A stretch of 64,000 nucleotides of DNA, taken from contig NZ_KK073768.1 in assembly GCF_000582685.1 (NCBI RefSeq), forward strand, positions 2,153,119 to 2,217,118, given 5' to 3'. The notes beneath the pieces were generated by a model that saw only the letters and a program-made list of their open reading frames with translations, ran no database searches and was not told the origin of the DNA. The stretch is from [Scytonema hofmanni] UTEX 2349 (GTDB taxonomy: Bacteria > Cyanobacteriota > Cyanobacteriia > Cyanobacteriales > Nostocaceae). Below, piece after piece: positions 46,132-54,963 of this stretch; the first letter of the stretch is position 1; each line of letters begins with the position of its first letter. The position numbers were made by a program, and so were the translations under genes.

Positions 46132-46297
46132 TGAATATTTTTTTGGCTCACGTACTTGTAGCAAAAGCGCATAGAAAGAGTTTATTAGACATAGAGTAGA
46201 GACGTAGCAGTGCTAGGTCTAATCAAGGGTTCTGGATAATGCATATTTAAATTCGGTCGATGTCATAACTCCCTTACAGACGTTTCGCGCTTGGCAA

Positions 46298-46897
46298 TTA
46301 AAGAATAATTTTCTTACCTCTTTCGGTGAAGCGAACCTTTTTGATATTTAATTGAGCATTGCTTGTCAAGCTTTTGCGGAGGCTACCAAATAAAGCAAAC
46401 TGTTCGCAATGGGAAAGAGAAACTAACTGCCGTTTAGACTCAGGGGATATTCGGAAATCTACGGTAGCAATACGATTTTTTACACTTATACGATAACCAG
46501 ATAAATCAAAATCGCCTGTATCTTGTTTTTCTATGATTTTACTCACAATACCCGTTGCAGGTTCTTCTGCTGGCACTGAAACTGTGTTCGGAATCAATTG
46601 TTGACATTCGCTATCACTTGTATATAGGTTAATGTCAATAGTGTTGCCAGTGGTAGGTTGAGAGGTTGAGAAAGCGGTATTTTCAGTAAAAGGTTCTGTA
46701 GAAAAAGGCTGGTATTGGGACGATTTAGCTCGCAGTTGAGCCATGCTTGGGTTTTTGGATGAAAGACTGTTAGTTGGTGTTGTTGTGGCTGCTGATGCCG
46801 TTTCGTCAAGATTTCGAGAAGTTTGGGTTGAACTACAACTGCTGACGCTGGCGGCGATCGCCATAACAATAAAGGGGATAATATATTTTTTATTCAT
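46298..46897 (-). CDS. Lipoprotein with GerMN-like domain
   Basis: A 199-aa protein with a lipoprotein signal peptide: MNKKYIIPFIVMAIAASVSS then C, with lipobox VSSC at residues 18-21. A Ser/Thr-rich linker (about 25-85) leads to a folded C-terminal domain (NTIDINLYTSDSECQQLIPN, SGYRISVKNRIATVDFRISP, LFGSLRKSLTSNAQLNIKKV). This pattern resembles GerMN-type (sporulation/germination) domains seen in many cyanobacterial lipoproteins. Role unknown; outer-face membrane anchoring is expected. Confidence 0.75.
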   Translation of the reverse strand: MNKKYIIPFIVMAIAASVSSCSSTQTSRNLDETASAATTTPTNSLSSKNPSMAQLRAKSSQYQPFSTEPFTENTAFSTSQPTTGNTIDINLYTSDSECQQLIPNTVSVPAEEPATGIVSKIIEKQDTGDFDLSGYRISVKNRIATVDFRISPESKRQLVSLSHCEQFALFGSLRKSLTSNAQLNIKKVRFTERGKKIIL

Positions 46898-47086
46898 AAT
46901 TTTGTCGCTGTATTATTTTATTAACTTCAATGTGGCTAGTATAAAATCCGCAAAAATATCAATAAGGTATATAGAGATTCCCACATTCATGAGGTATAGA
47001 ATATTGGATTAACCGCTTCGGAAGATAGATAAACGCAGATGGACGCAGATAAATTTGTACCTCAGCAGACTAGGAAACGCTATAAG

Positions 47087-47665
47087 TTACTTCCAGATTA
47101 TTTGCATATCTAAAATAAAACCTGGTAAAACATCTTCTCCTGATAATGTTTTTGGAGATTCGAGTATTTCTGGTGGGTGTCCTTGACGATAAATTTCAAC
47201 TTGACGTGTTTTGCGGTTAATTAACCACCCAAGCTTCACTTGGTTATCTATATATTCTTGCATTTTAGATTGTGTTTCTGGCAATCTATCGGTTGGTGAC
47301 ATTAACTCTAAAACAAAATCTGGGGCAATTGGCGGAAATTTCTCTTGCTGTTCTGGGGTAAGTGCATCCCATCTATCTTGTCGTATCCAAGATACATCGG
47401 GGGAACGATTTGCACCATTGGGTAGTTTAAAGCAGGTGGAAGAATCAAAGCAGACTCCAAGTTTTGCTTGTCGATTCCAAATAACAAAATCTGTCGCGAT
47501 TTCAACATTGCAGTTTCCTGTTTCTCCTCCAGTGGGTGACATTATAAGTAATTCTCCTTTGGCATTGCGTTCAAATTTGACATCAGGGTTTTTCCGACAT
47601 AGTTGATAAAAGTCGTCGTCTGTGAGTCTAATGATGGAGTTGAAGTTTACAGTAATGTCTGTCAT
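47087..47665 (-). CDS. Uma2 family (DUF820) putative endonuclease
   Basis: A 192-aa Uma2-type protein from ATG 47665 (MTDITVNFNSIIRLTDDDFY); an in-frame TTG-type start at 47695 would add ten residues. Landmarks are NAKGELLIMSPTGGETGNCN, the catalytic Asp in RSPDVSWIRQDRW, PDFVLELMSPTDRLPETQSK and KLGWLINRKTRQVEIYRQG. The C-terminus ends near LPGFILDMQIIWK. Shorter than the Uma2 gene at 10419, and not its recent duplicate. Biological role unknown. Confidence 0.88.
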   Translation of the reverse strand: MTDITVNFNSIIRLTDDDFYQLCRKNPDVKFERNAKGELLIMSPTGGETGNCNVEIATDFVIWNRQAKLGVCFDSSTCFKLPNGANRSPDVSWIRQDRWDALTPEQQEKFPPIAPDFVLELMSPTDRLPETQSKMQEYIDNQVKLGWLINRKTRQVEIYRQGHPPEILESPKTLSGEDVLPGFILDMQIIWK

Positions 47666-47930
47666 AGTAAGAAAGAATTTTAGAGGAAGGGTCAAGGGTT
47701 AAGAGCCAACAGTCAACAGTCAAGATTTTTTGGGCTGTTGAATGGGTGACTCTTGATATCCTCGAACATGAAAAATATGACACTTGGGTAAATCTTATGG
47801 ATAATTAAGCGATCGCTCTTATTTTGACACCAAGTCTTATAATTTTATCTTGAGCATCATACTATATTATATAAGTCAATATATTTAACAGTAAAAAGAA
47901 GCTAAAACATAGAATTTAGGAGCTATATAG

Positions 47931-48782
47931 ATGATAAGAGCGCGCAAGAACTTTGCCCAGCATTGGCTAAAAAGCGAAAAGGCACTTCAGTCAATAGTAG
48001 AAGCAGCTGAATGTAACCAAAGCGATCGCGTTCTGGAAATTGGACCTGGTACCGGCATTCTCACTCGTCGTTTATTACCACATGTCAAATCTTTACTCGC
48101 AGTGGAAATTGACCGCGATTTGTGCAAATTATTAGTCAAACAATTGGGTCAAAGTGATAACTTTTTACTTTTGCAAGGAGATTTTCTCACTTTAGATTTA
48201 CCATCTCATCTTGCAGCTTTTGAAGCTTTTCAAAACCCAAATAAAGTCGTAGCTAATATTCCCTATAACATCACTGGACCAATTATAGAAAAGCTCCTTG
48301 GTACTATCAGCAAACCAAATTCTCAACCATTTGATTCAATAGTACTACTAGTACAAAAAGAAGTAGGAGAAAGATTATATGCTAAACCAGGCTCGAAAGC
48401 CTTTGGAGCATTAAGCGTGCGGGTACAATATTTAGCTGAGTGTAAGTTAATTTGTACAGTACCCGCATCTGCATTTTCCCCACCCCCAAAAGTAGATTCA
48501 GCAGTCGTGCGGTTAGTTCCCTACCAAATAGAACCACCAGCAAATGACCCGCGACGATTGGAAACTTTGGTAAAGTTAGGATTTGGGGAAAAGCGCAAAA
48601 TGTTAAGAAATAATTTGCAGTCGATTGTAGAACGCACCAGCCTGACACAATTACTGGAACAATTAGAAATAAATCCTCAAGTCCGTGCTGAAGACGTTAG
48701 CGTGTCTCAATGGGTAGCACTGGCAAATCAGTTAGAAGTCAATAGTCAACAGTCAATGGTCAATAGTCAAGAAAAACTCTGA
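47931..48782 (+). CDS. rsmA: 16S rRNA (adenine1518/1519-N6)-dimethyltransferase
   Basis: KsgA/RsmA dimethylates two adenines in helix 45 of 16S rRNA during small-subunit assembly. The 283-aa protein shows IRARKNFAQHWLKSEKAL, the SAM motif VLEIGPGTGILTRRLL, VEIDRDLCKLL, and the catalytic motif VVANIPYNITGPI (NIPY). AGGAG lies 8 bp before ATG 47931. The last 18 residues (NSQQSMVNSQEKL) are translated from a short tandem repeat (GTCAATAGTCAACAGTCAA) that runs into the gene end. It is followed by ispE 75 bp downstream, a pairing common in cyanobacteria. Confidence 0.97.
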   Translation: MIRARKNFAQHWLKSEKALQSIVEAAECNQSDRVLEIGPGTGILTRRLLPHVKSLLAVEIDRDLCKLLVKQLGQSDNFLLLQGDFLTLDLPSHLAAFEAFQNPNKVVANIPYNITGPIIEKLLGTISKPNSQPFDSIVLLVQKEVGERLYAKPGSKAFGALSVRVQYLAECKLICTVPASAFSPPPKVDSAVVRLVPYQIEPPANDPRRLETLVKLGFGEKRKMLRNNLQSIVERTSLTQLLEQLEINPQVRAEDVSVSQWVALANQLEVNSQQSMVNSQEKL

Positions 48783-48795
48783 ATTTTCAACTTCT

Positions 48796-48823
48796 GTAGA
48801 GACTTCGTATTTCGCGTCTCTAC
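48796..48823. repeat. Dispersed GTAGAGAC palindrome
   Basis: GTAGAGACTTCG and CGCGTCTCTAC form a hairpin in the rsmA-ispE gap, of the same family as the copies at 14695, 35542 and 59241-59430. Confidence 0.65.
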
Positions 48824-48856
48824 AACAGACGCTCTTCCTAATTCTTAATTTTCAAA

Positions 48857-49801
48857 ATGCATTCTTACACCCTAATTGCTCCTGCTAAAATCAACTTGTA
48901 TCTGGAAATTATAGGCGATCGCCCCGATCACTACCACGAGTTAGCTATGATACTGCAAAGCATCGATTTGGCAGATGAAATCGAGTTGCGTTCTCTCAAC
49001 ACTGACAGGATTCGTCTCCACTGCGACCATCCGCAAGTTCCTTCAGACGAAAGTAATATAGCATACCAGGCTGCTGAATTAATGATGAGAAAATTTCCTA
49101 ACACCTTTGCTAAATACGGTGGTGTAGAAATTTCTATTACTAAGCGGATTCCTGTAGCTGCTGGTTTAGCTGGGGGTTCGACGAATGCAGCAGCGGTTTT
49201 GGTAGGAATTAATTTATTATGGAAGTTGGGATTAACTCAGTCAGAATTAGAAGAACTAGGAGCTACTTTAGGTTCAGATGTACCATTCTGCGTTGCCGGT
49301 GGAACAGCGATCGCTACAGGTAGAGGTGAACAACTTTCTCCTTTGCCAAGTTTAAATAGTATATATATAGTATTGGGTAAATACAAAAGCTTAGAAGTTT
49401 CTACACCTTGGGCTTATAAAACTTATCGCACTCAGTTTGGTGATTCTTATATTAGAGATAGCGATAATTTAGCGGTTCGTGCATCAGCGGTACATTCAGG
49501 AGAAATGGTAAAAGCAATCTTACATCAAGATGTCAAAGAAATCGCTCAGAAGTTGCATAATGATTTAGAAAAGGTAGTTTTACCAGCTTATCCGCAAGTG
49601 TTAGAGTTGCGAGAAACTTTTGCAAATGCAGGAGTTTTGGGAACGATGATGTCTGGTTCTGGACCAAGTGTGTTTGCGCTGTGTGAATCTCAAGAACATG
49701 CAGAACAAGTTAAGCAGCAAGTGAAAACAGCGACGAATAACGAAGATTTAGAATTGTTTGTAACTCAAGCGATCGCACATGGAATTCAGATAGCATCTTA
49801 A
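48857..49801 (+). CDS. ispE: 4-diphosphocytidyl-2-C-methyl-D-erythritol kinase
   Basis: GHMP kinase of the MEP isoprenoid pathway, phosphorylating CDP-ME at the 2-position. The 314-aa protein shows the substrate motif APAKINLYLEIIGDRPDHYH, the ATP-binding PVAAGLAGGSTNAAAVLVGI, SDVPFCVAGGTAIATGRG, and the C-terminal GTMMSGSGPSVFALCE. Start ATG 48857 fits the family N-terminus. It provides precursors for carotenoids, chlorophyll phytyl and quinones. Downstream gene begins 14 bp after its stop. Confidence 0.97.
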   Translation: MHSYTLIAPAKINLYLEIIGDRPDHYHELAMILQSIDLADEIELRSLNTDRIRLHCDHPQVPSDESNIAYQAAELMMRKFPNTFAKYGGVEISITKRIPVAAGLAGGSTNAAAVLVGINLLWKLGLTQSELEELGATLGSDVPFCVAGGTAIATGRGEQLSPLPSLNSIYIVLGKYKSLEVSTPWAYKTYRTQFGDSYIRDSDNLAVRASAVHSGEMVKAILHQDVKEIAQKLHNDLEKVVLPAYPQVLELRETFANAGVLGTMMSGSGPSVFALCESQEHAEQVKQQVKTATNNEDLELFVTQAIAHGIQIAS

Positions 49802-49815
49802 CAAAACATAGTCCT

Positions 49816-50595
49816 ATGAATTCTCCATTTCCTGGGATGAATCCTTATCTGGAAAATCCCGTATTTTGGTCAGAAGTACATCATCGGTTAATCGCAATTA
49901 TAGCGGACGAGATTGAGCCAAACATACCTCCTCAATATCGAGTTGCGATTGAGCAACGTACTTATTTAAGTGATGAAGAGGATTCCCAGAAGGTAGGTAT
50001 TCCTGATGTGACTATTTTTTCTCAACAATCAAATCAGAAAGAGCATTCATCTAAAACTACACAAGTTTCTACCACAGATGGGGTAACGGTGACAATACCC
50101 ATGCCAGAAAATGTCACAGAAAGTTACTTAGAAATTCGAGAGATAGACACGGGATTTGTTGTTACAACAATTGAAATTCTTTCTCCCAAAAACAAAAGAG
50201 CCGGTGAAGGAAGAAAAGCTTATGAACGAAAGCGAAAACAAGTTTTAGCTAGTCTGACGCATTTAGTAGAAATTGATTTACTCAGAAATGGTCGGCAAAT
50301 GTCTTTATTAGGAGAAGTGCCAACAACAGATTATCGCATTGTTGTTAGTCCAAGTGAAATTCGCCCTCAAGCTAAATTATACGGCTTTAGCATTCGCGAA
50401 AAGATTCCTGCTTTCGTCTTACCTTTGCAGTCGGGAGATAAGGAAGTGATTTTAGATTTGCAACCTTTATTAAATCGAATATATGCCCGTGCGAGATATT
50501 ATTTAACTATTGATTACAATCAAGAGCCAATACCACCATTAAAGGCAGAAGATAAAGCATGGGCTGATACAATTATATGCGGAATAGGGAATTAG
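49816..50595 (+). CDS. DUF4058 family protein
   Basis: A 259-aa protein of the DUF4058 family, common in cyanobacteria, often in many copies. Signatures are the start MNSPFPGMNPYLENPVFWSE (complete Pro-Gly-Met-Asn-Pro-Tyr-Leu motif), the middle YLEIREIDTGFVVTTIEILS, and the end LLNRIYARARYYLTIDYNQE. A PD-(D/E)XK-like fold has been suggested for the family; function unknown. It starts 14 bp after ispE and is probably cotranscribed. Confidence 0.9.
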   Translation: MNSPFPGMNPYLENPVFWSEVHHRLIAIIADEIEPNIPPQYRVAIEQRTYLSDEEDSQKVGIPDVTIFSQQSNQKEHSSKTTQVSTTDGVTVTIPMPENVTESYLEIREIDTGFVVTTIEILSPKNKRAGEGRKAYERKRKQVLASLTHLVEIDLLRNGRQMSLLGEVPTTDYRIVVSPSEIRPQAKLYGFSIREKIPAFVLPLQSGDKEVILDLQPLLNRIYARARYYLTIDYNQEPIPPLKAEDKAWADTIICGIGN

Positions 50596-50616
50596 GGAAA
50601 GGGGGGACAAGGGAGA

Positions 50617-50668
50617 AATGCCCAATGCCCAATGCCCAATGCCCAATGCCCAATTCCCAACTCCCAAT
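50617..50668. repeat. Tandem heptamer AATGCCC
   Basis: About six copies of AATGCCC, degenerating to AATTCCC, between the DUF4058 and DUF3082 genes. The same unit occurs at 24756-24780. Confidence 0.85.
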
Positions 50669-50678
50669 CTAAAATCCT

Positions 50679-50993
50679 ATGAGTGACCCAAATTTAATTC
50701 AACAACCAGAGACAGAAAAAAATACAGCGACTCCATTACGCTGTTTAATTGGGTCAATAATTTCTGGAGGACTAGCGATCGCAGTATACTCCCTACTAAA
50801 TGCGATCGCTATCAGTTTTGCCACAAACCCCATCCATTCACAAAACCAATTAACCATCAGAATTTCCTCCGCAGTGCGTACCCTCGTTCTAGGTGTTTTC
50901 TCCTTAGGAACAGGGGTATTTGCGATGGTAACTCTTGGTTTGTTCGCTTTAGGAGTACAATTATTGATACAGCAGTTGAGACAAAAAAGTTAA
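50679..50993 (+). CDS. DUF3082 membrane protein
   Basis: A 104-aa protein with two membrane helices (about 24-46 and 68-96). The pattern PLRCLIGSIISGGLAIAVYS, NPIHSQNQLTIRISSAVRTL and VLGVFSLGTGVFAMVTLGLF matches DUF3082, a small family largely restricted to cyanobacteria and plastids. Function is unknown. It lies 83 bp after the DUF4058 gene, past a heptamer repeat. Confidence 0.85.
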   Translation: MSDPNLIQQPETEKNTATPLRCLIGSIISGGLAIAVYSLLNAIAISFATNPIHSQNQLTIRISSAVRTLVLGVFSLGTGVFAMVTLGLFALGVQLLIQQLRQKS

Positions 50994-51000
50994 ACTGGGT

Positions 51001-51110
51001 GATTATAAATCGCGGCTACAAAGGCAAAATCCACCTATGGGGGTTGAAAACCTTGATTTTCGATTAGTCCACGTAGGTGGACTTAGTTTGTATAGCCGCG
51101 ATTTATAATC
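51001..51110. repeat. 110-bp palindromic element
   Basis: Perfect 18-bp arms GATTATAAATCGCGGCTA (51001-51018) and TAGCCGCGATTTATAATC (51093-51110) enclose a smaller palindrome AGTCCAC/GTGGACT (51066-51083). I recall the same core in other Nostocales genomes, so it is probably a dispersed repeat. It lies between convergent DUF3082 and response-regulator genes and could also stop transcription. Confidence 0.8.
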
Positions 51111-51117
51111 CCTAGGG

Positions 51118-51942
51118 TTAGGTGCAAGATGTGAGTATAAATTGATGCTTTTTCCGCCAGCTTTGGGGAGGTATCTCGTTATGTTGACGAAACTGACGGG
51201 AAAAGTGACATGCATTCTGGTAGCCTAGGCTTGTAGCAATTCGCTCGATACTTTGATCAGTATTTTGAAGTAAATAACGTGCTGCTGCCATTCTACGCTT
51301 CACAATCCAAGTATTTACGGTGTCTCCCGTCTTTTTGGCAACTCGATTAGTTAAGTAAGCGGAGGAATAACCAACTGCTTGAGCTACATCACACAAAGTA
51401 ATTCCTTCTTGATAATGAGCTTCGATATAATCAAAAACTTCTTTGAGTTGAGGAATCGATGGAAAAATGAATTCAAGAGGTTCTTCGGTTGAAGTCTTTT
51501 GTGTCGGTAATGATGCTGACATTTTATGAGAATTGATGGCACACCAGAAGCGGATCTGAGTTTGCTTTTCTAATCGGGTAGCGATCGCTCTGAGCAATTG
51601 CCCTACTGTACACGGTTTGGTAAGATAATCGTCTGCGCCCAATTCCATACCTTTGCGGACATCTTCTGGGGTATTGATGCCTGTGAGAAAAATGAACGGA
51701 ATAATCGCTGTTATCGGCTCTTGACGTAGCGCAGTCAGAACGGCATAACCATCCATATCCGGCATCATGATATCACAAATTATTAAGTCCGGTGAATGTT
51801 CTTGTGCTTGCTGAATGCCAGTAATACCGTTGTGGGCGCCTATAGTATCAAAACCTTCAGCTTGCAGACCATCTAAGAAGATATTGCGGGTAGTTGCATC
51901 ATCTTCAATTACCAGAATTTTTTTTGCTATTTGTTGCATCAT
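51118..51942 (-). CDS. Response regulator with AraC-type DNA-binding domain (scy regulator)
   Basis: A 274-aa protein. The receiver domain (about 7-120) has the acidic pair IEDDATT, the phospho-accepting Asp in LIICDIMMPDMDG and Lys in YLTKPC. The C-terminal AraC module has ITLCDVAQAVGYSSAYLTNR and SIERIATSLGYQNACHFSRQ. It is encoded after the PAS kinase and faces away from scyA, as does the AraC-type regulator known beside the scytonemin cluster of Nostoc punctiforme. Control of scy genes is inferred from that arrangement. A 40-bp duplication covers its 5' end. Start ATG 51942; ribosome-binding site unclear. Confidence 0.88.
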   Translation of the reverse strand: MMQQIAKKILVIEDDATTRNIFLDGLQAEGFDTIGAHNGITGIQQAQEHSPDLIICDIMMPDMDGYAVLTALRQEPITAIIPFIFLTGINTPEDVRKGMELGADDYLTKPCTVGQLLRAIATRLEKQTQIRFWCAINSHKMSASLPTQKTSTEEPLEFIFPSIPQLKEVFDYIEAHYQEGITLCDVAQAVGYSSAYLTNRVAKKTGDTVNTWIVKRRMAAARYLLQNTDQSIERIATSLGYQNACHFSRQFRQHNEIPPQSWRKKHQFILTSCT

Positions 51943-52032
51943 CTTCAATTACCACAATTTTTAGTAGAAAAGTAACGCTAAACTTTATGCCGAGTATTTA
52001 ATTAGTGCTAAATAAAAGTTTTTATTCAAAAC

Positions 52033-54012
52033 TCAAGATTCAGCAATTCTATTGGGCAACACAACAGTAAATTTAGTGCCTGCACCTACATCACTTTCAA
52101 CAGTAATTCGACCTTTATGTATCTCTACAAGGGTTTTGACAACCGATAAACCCAAACCAGTACCGGGAATACTATCGACATTGCTACCGCGATAAAATGC
52201 TTCAAATATTTGTTGTCGATCTACTACCGGAATCCCAATCCCTGCATCTTTAACTTGAAAAATTACTTCTTCATCTTGACAGCAAAGTTCAAAAGTAACT
52301 ATACTCCCTTCAGGGGAATACTTAATTGCATTTGAAAGTAAATTAGTTAAGATATGATGCAGCAGTTTGGGATCTAAATAAGCAGTTGAACAGTTACCAG
52401 GGCTAATAAAATTAATTGATGTTTGCTTATCAGTTGCTAAATGCATCTGTGCGGCAATATCACGGCAAAACTGTTGTAAGTCAACTGGTCTGGGGTTACA
52501 TTCTAACTTTGCAGCTTCTGCTTTCCCAAACAACAAAACCTCATCTAAAAGTTGGCTGATTTCATGGACAGCATTTTGAATTAAATCAAGATAAGAGCGG
52601 GTTTTCTCTTCATTCCATTGGTGAAGATTGCGTTTGAGTAAATCAGAAGAAAACGAGACAATATTCAGCGGTGTGCGGAATTGATGACACAGCATAGATA
52701 CAAAGCGTTCTCTCAGTTCGCTGAGTTTTTTTGCTTGTTCTAAAGCTTGACGAACTTCTGATTCTGCACTTTTGTAATCGGTGATATCAATTGCTGTGAC
52801 GAATTCGACTGCCTTACCGGAAAAATCAAGTAATCCATCCATCACTTCCACAGTACAAGCTAGCCACCGCTCTAAGCCACTTTTGGTGACAATCTGGATT
52901 TCTTGGTATTCACAGGGAGCCGCACGATCAAGCTTATTAACTTGCCTGAGCTTTTTGCTTTTAATTAATCGGTTAAGGTTAAAGTTATTCAGCAATTCTT
53001 TTTTATTGTAGCCTGTGAGTACCTCCGCCGCCTGATTTACGTAGCAAAGTTTTGAGTTTTGAATTAGGAAAACACTAGCATCGGTAGTTTCTGCTAAAAT
53101 GCGAAATCTCGATTCGTTCAGCTTGAGTGCTGCTTCAGTGCGTTTGAATTCTGTAACGTCCCAAATACTCCACACTCTGCCAATAATTTTATCATCAAGT
53201 CGCTGCGGTTCTGAGTAGTGTGCAAAGGTTCTCCCATCTTTTAATTCTAGTAAATCGTATCTTTCGCGATCGCATTGAATTTCCATTTCCCATACGCAAT
53301 CAGAGAAAAGTTGTGGATCTTTAACTTGGCTTTCAAAAAAAGCTTTAGCTCGTTTACATTTTCTAGATATAGTTACTGACTTGGGGAGTTGCCACATATC
53401 CATGAATTTTTGATTGTAGCAAAGAATCTCCCCCTCAAAATTTACCGCAAGTATGCCATTAGCGGTAGATTCGAGAGTCGAACGTAGTAAATTAACAGAT
53501 GTTTTTAGTTCTTCTTCTTTTTGCTGATATTGGGCAGATACTTCTTGATGTAATTCAATGTTGGCATAAGAAGATTTATCAGCATACCGTTGCATCGAAA
53601 ACTCTACTATTTCTTGACTGCGATCGCTAGCTATTGCACAAGCAATTCCCTTGCCTTGATGTTCTATATAAGTGAGGGTAATCCCCATCAAAAACATCTG
53701 CCCTTTCTTTGTACGGTAACGCGATTTCAAACAGAGCGAACCTTGTAATTTTAGCGTTCGCCATTGTTCTGACCAAACTTCTGGCAAAAAATCTACATCG
53801 ACATCCTGTAACTTCATCCCCAGTAATTCCTCACGGAAATACTCAGTAATGCGACAGAACGCATCGTTTACATAGAGAAACTCGGAGTTTTCTTGTAGAG
53901 AAAAAGCAGCATCTGCAACCTGATTTAACAGTAAATCAGCCAATTGCAACTCTTGAGGCATTGAAGCCAATTGAGAGTTGGATGGAACTAACTTGTAATC
54001 GCCAAGATTCAT
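52033..54012 (-). CDS. PAS-domain sensor histidine kinase (scy two-component system)
   Basis: A 659-aa cytoplasmic sensor kinase. Three PAS-type domains lie at about 25-135 (LADLLLNQVADAAFSLQENS), 170-290 and 300-415. The HisKA dimerisation domain carries MLCHQFRTPLNIVSF (phospho-His). The ATPase has N-box NLLSNAIKYSPEGSI, VKDAGIGIP, and GTGLGLSVVKTLVEIHKGRI. No membrane segment, so it senses an internal signal such as redox or light through PAS. It is first in a two-gene unit with the AraC-type regulator and divergent from scyA. This matches the sensor-regulator pair next to the scy cluster in Nostoc. Confidence 0.92.
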   Translation of the reverse strand: MNLGDYKLVPSNSQLASMPQELQLADLLLNQVADAAFSLQENSEFLYVNDAFCRITEYFREELLGMKLQDVDVDFLPEVWSEQWRTLKLQGSLCLKSRYRTKKGQMFLMGITLTYIEHQGKGIACAIASDRSQEIVEFSMQRYADKSSYANIELHQEVSAQYQQKEEELKTSVNLLRSTLESTANGILAVNFEGEILCYNQKFMDMWQLPKSVTISRKCKRAKAFFESQVKDPQLFSDCVWEMEIQCDRERYDLLELKDGRTFAHYSEPQRLDDKIIGRVWSIWDVTEFKRTEAALKLNESRFRILAETTDASVFLIQNSKLCYVNQAAEVLTGYNKKELLNNFNLNRLIKSKKLRQVNKLDRAAPCEYQEIQIVTKSGLERWLACTVEVMDGLLDFSGKAVEFVTAIDITDYKSAESEVRQALEQAKKLSELRERFVSMLCHQFRTPLNIVSFSSDLLKRNLHQWNEEKTRSYLDLIQNAVHEISQLLDEVLLFGKAEAAKLECNPRPVDLQQFCRDIAAQMHLATDKQTSINFISPGNCSTAYLDPKLLHHILTNLLSNAIKYSPEGSIVTFELCCQDEEVIFQVKDAGIGIPVVDRQQIFEAFYRGSNVDSIPGTGLGLSVVKTLVEIHKGRITVESDVGAGTKFTVVLPNRIAES

Positions 54013-54963
54013 GGAAATACTAAACCTTTTTAATCCGTCAGCACCAATGTTATAAATGGGCTTGTAAGCATGAATTAATAATTTCTTTGAGGTCTTAAAA
54101 ATATTAATTTTTTAATCCCACTTCTTAAATTATCAGAAAAATCATCTTCTTAATAAAACTTTACGCAATCTTTACAATACAATATTTTCTACTATAAAGC
54201 AACAAATAAAAACGATGATAAACGGCTAGTTTAATATAATAAAAAGAGTAAATAAAACAATTTCTACTATTAACGCTGACCGTTATCTTTTTTGCTTCAA
54301 AATGCCAAGAATATCGTTAATTTAGTTAAGGTCTCAGGCAAACTTGACTCCTAACTCATAAACTTAACTTATCTTAACATAAGTTTCATGCCACATACTT
54401 GTCATCTGTCACAAGAAAGACGATTTTAAGTGTTTAATATACGTAATTGCTTTTCATCCACCAAAAGGTAGACAGTGTATTAAATCTTGATTTGTACAAC
54501 AACACAAGCATCTGAGGTAAAAACAGAACTGCAAAGAACAAATGATTTTTTGTTCACTTTGCTTTGAAAAAAATGTATTATTTAATACTTTTTTTTAGAT
54601 ATTTAAGGGGATTGCTATTTTATTTAACTATCGCAAGGAATAGATTTGTAAGCTATGCAGAATCAGTATTGCAGTTCTTGCTAAACAGCAAAAAAAATGA
54701 CAAGGCGATCAAAAGATTATTCATTGTAAATACTTCTTAATCTCCCGTAGTCTTGTTTCCAGAAGCACATGTAGAAAGGTTTAGTACTAACTATATTCTT
54801 TTGCAATATTTAAATGTTACCTCTCTCAACCAAGCCAGGTCAAAAGTTACAAGATAAACTCAGTTTTTCCTTTTCTGCATTATTGAAAAAATGAGCTTAA
54901 AGGCAGTTGAGTAAGATACAGAGATTTTTATGCCAGCAATTTTTTAGGATTTACGTAAAAGCA
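54013..54963. other. Divergent control region between the two-component genes and scyA
   Basis: About 950 bp, A/T rich, without ORFs. It must hold the promoter of the sensor kinase and that of scyA. A small GAACAA...TTGTTC hairpin lies near 54536-54555. I found no convincing operator repeat or canonical promoter. Confidence 0.5.

Noticed and set aside
54013..54963. A scyA promoter
   Set aside because: Several A/T-rich -10-like hexamers exist but no pair with a good -35 and spacing stands out.
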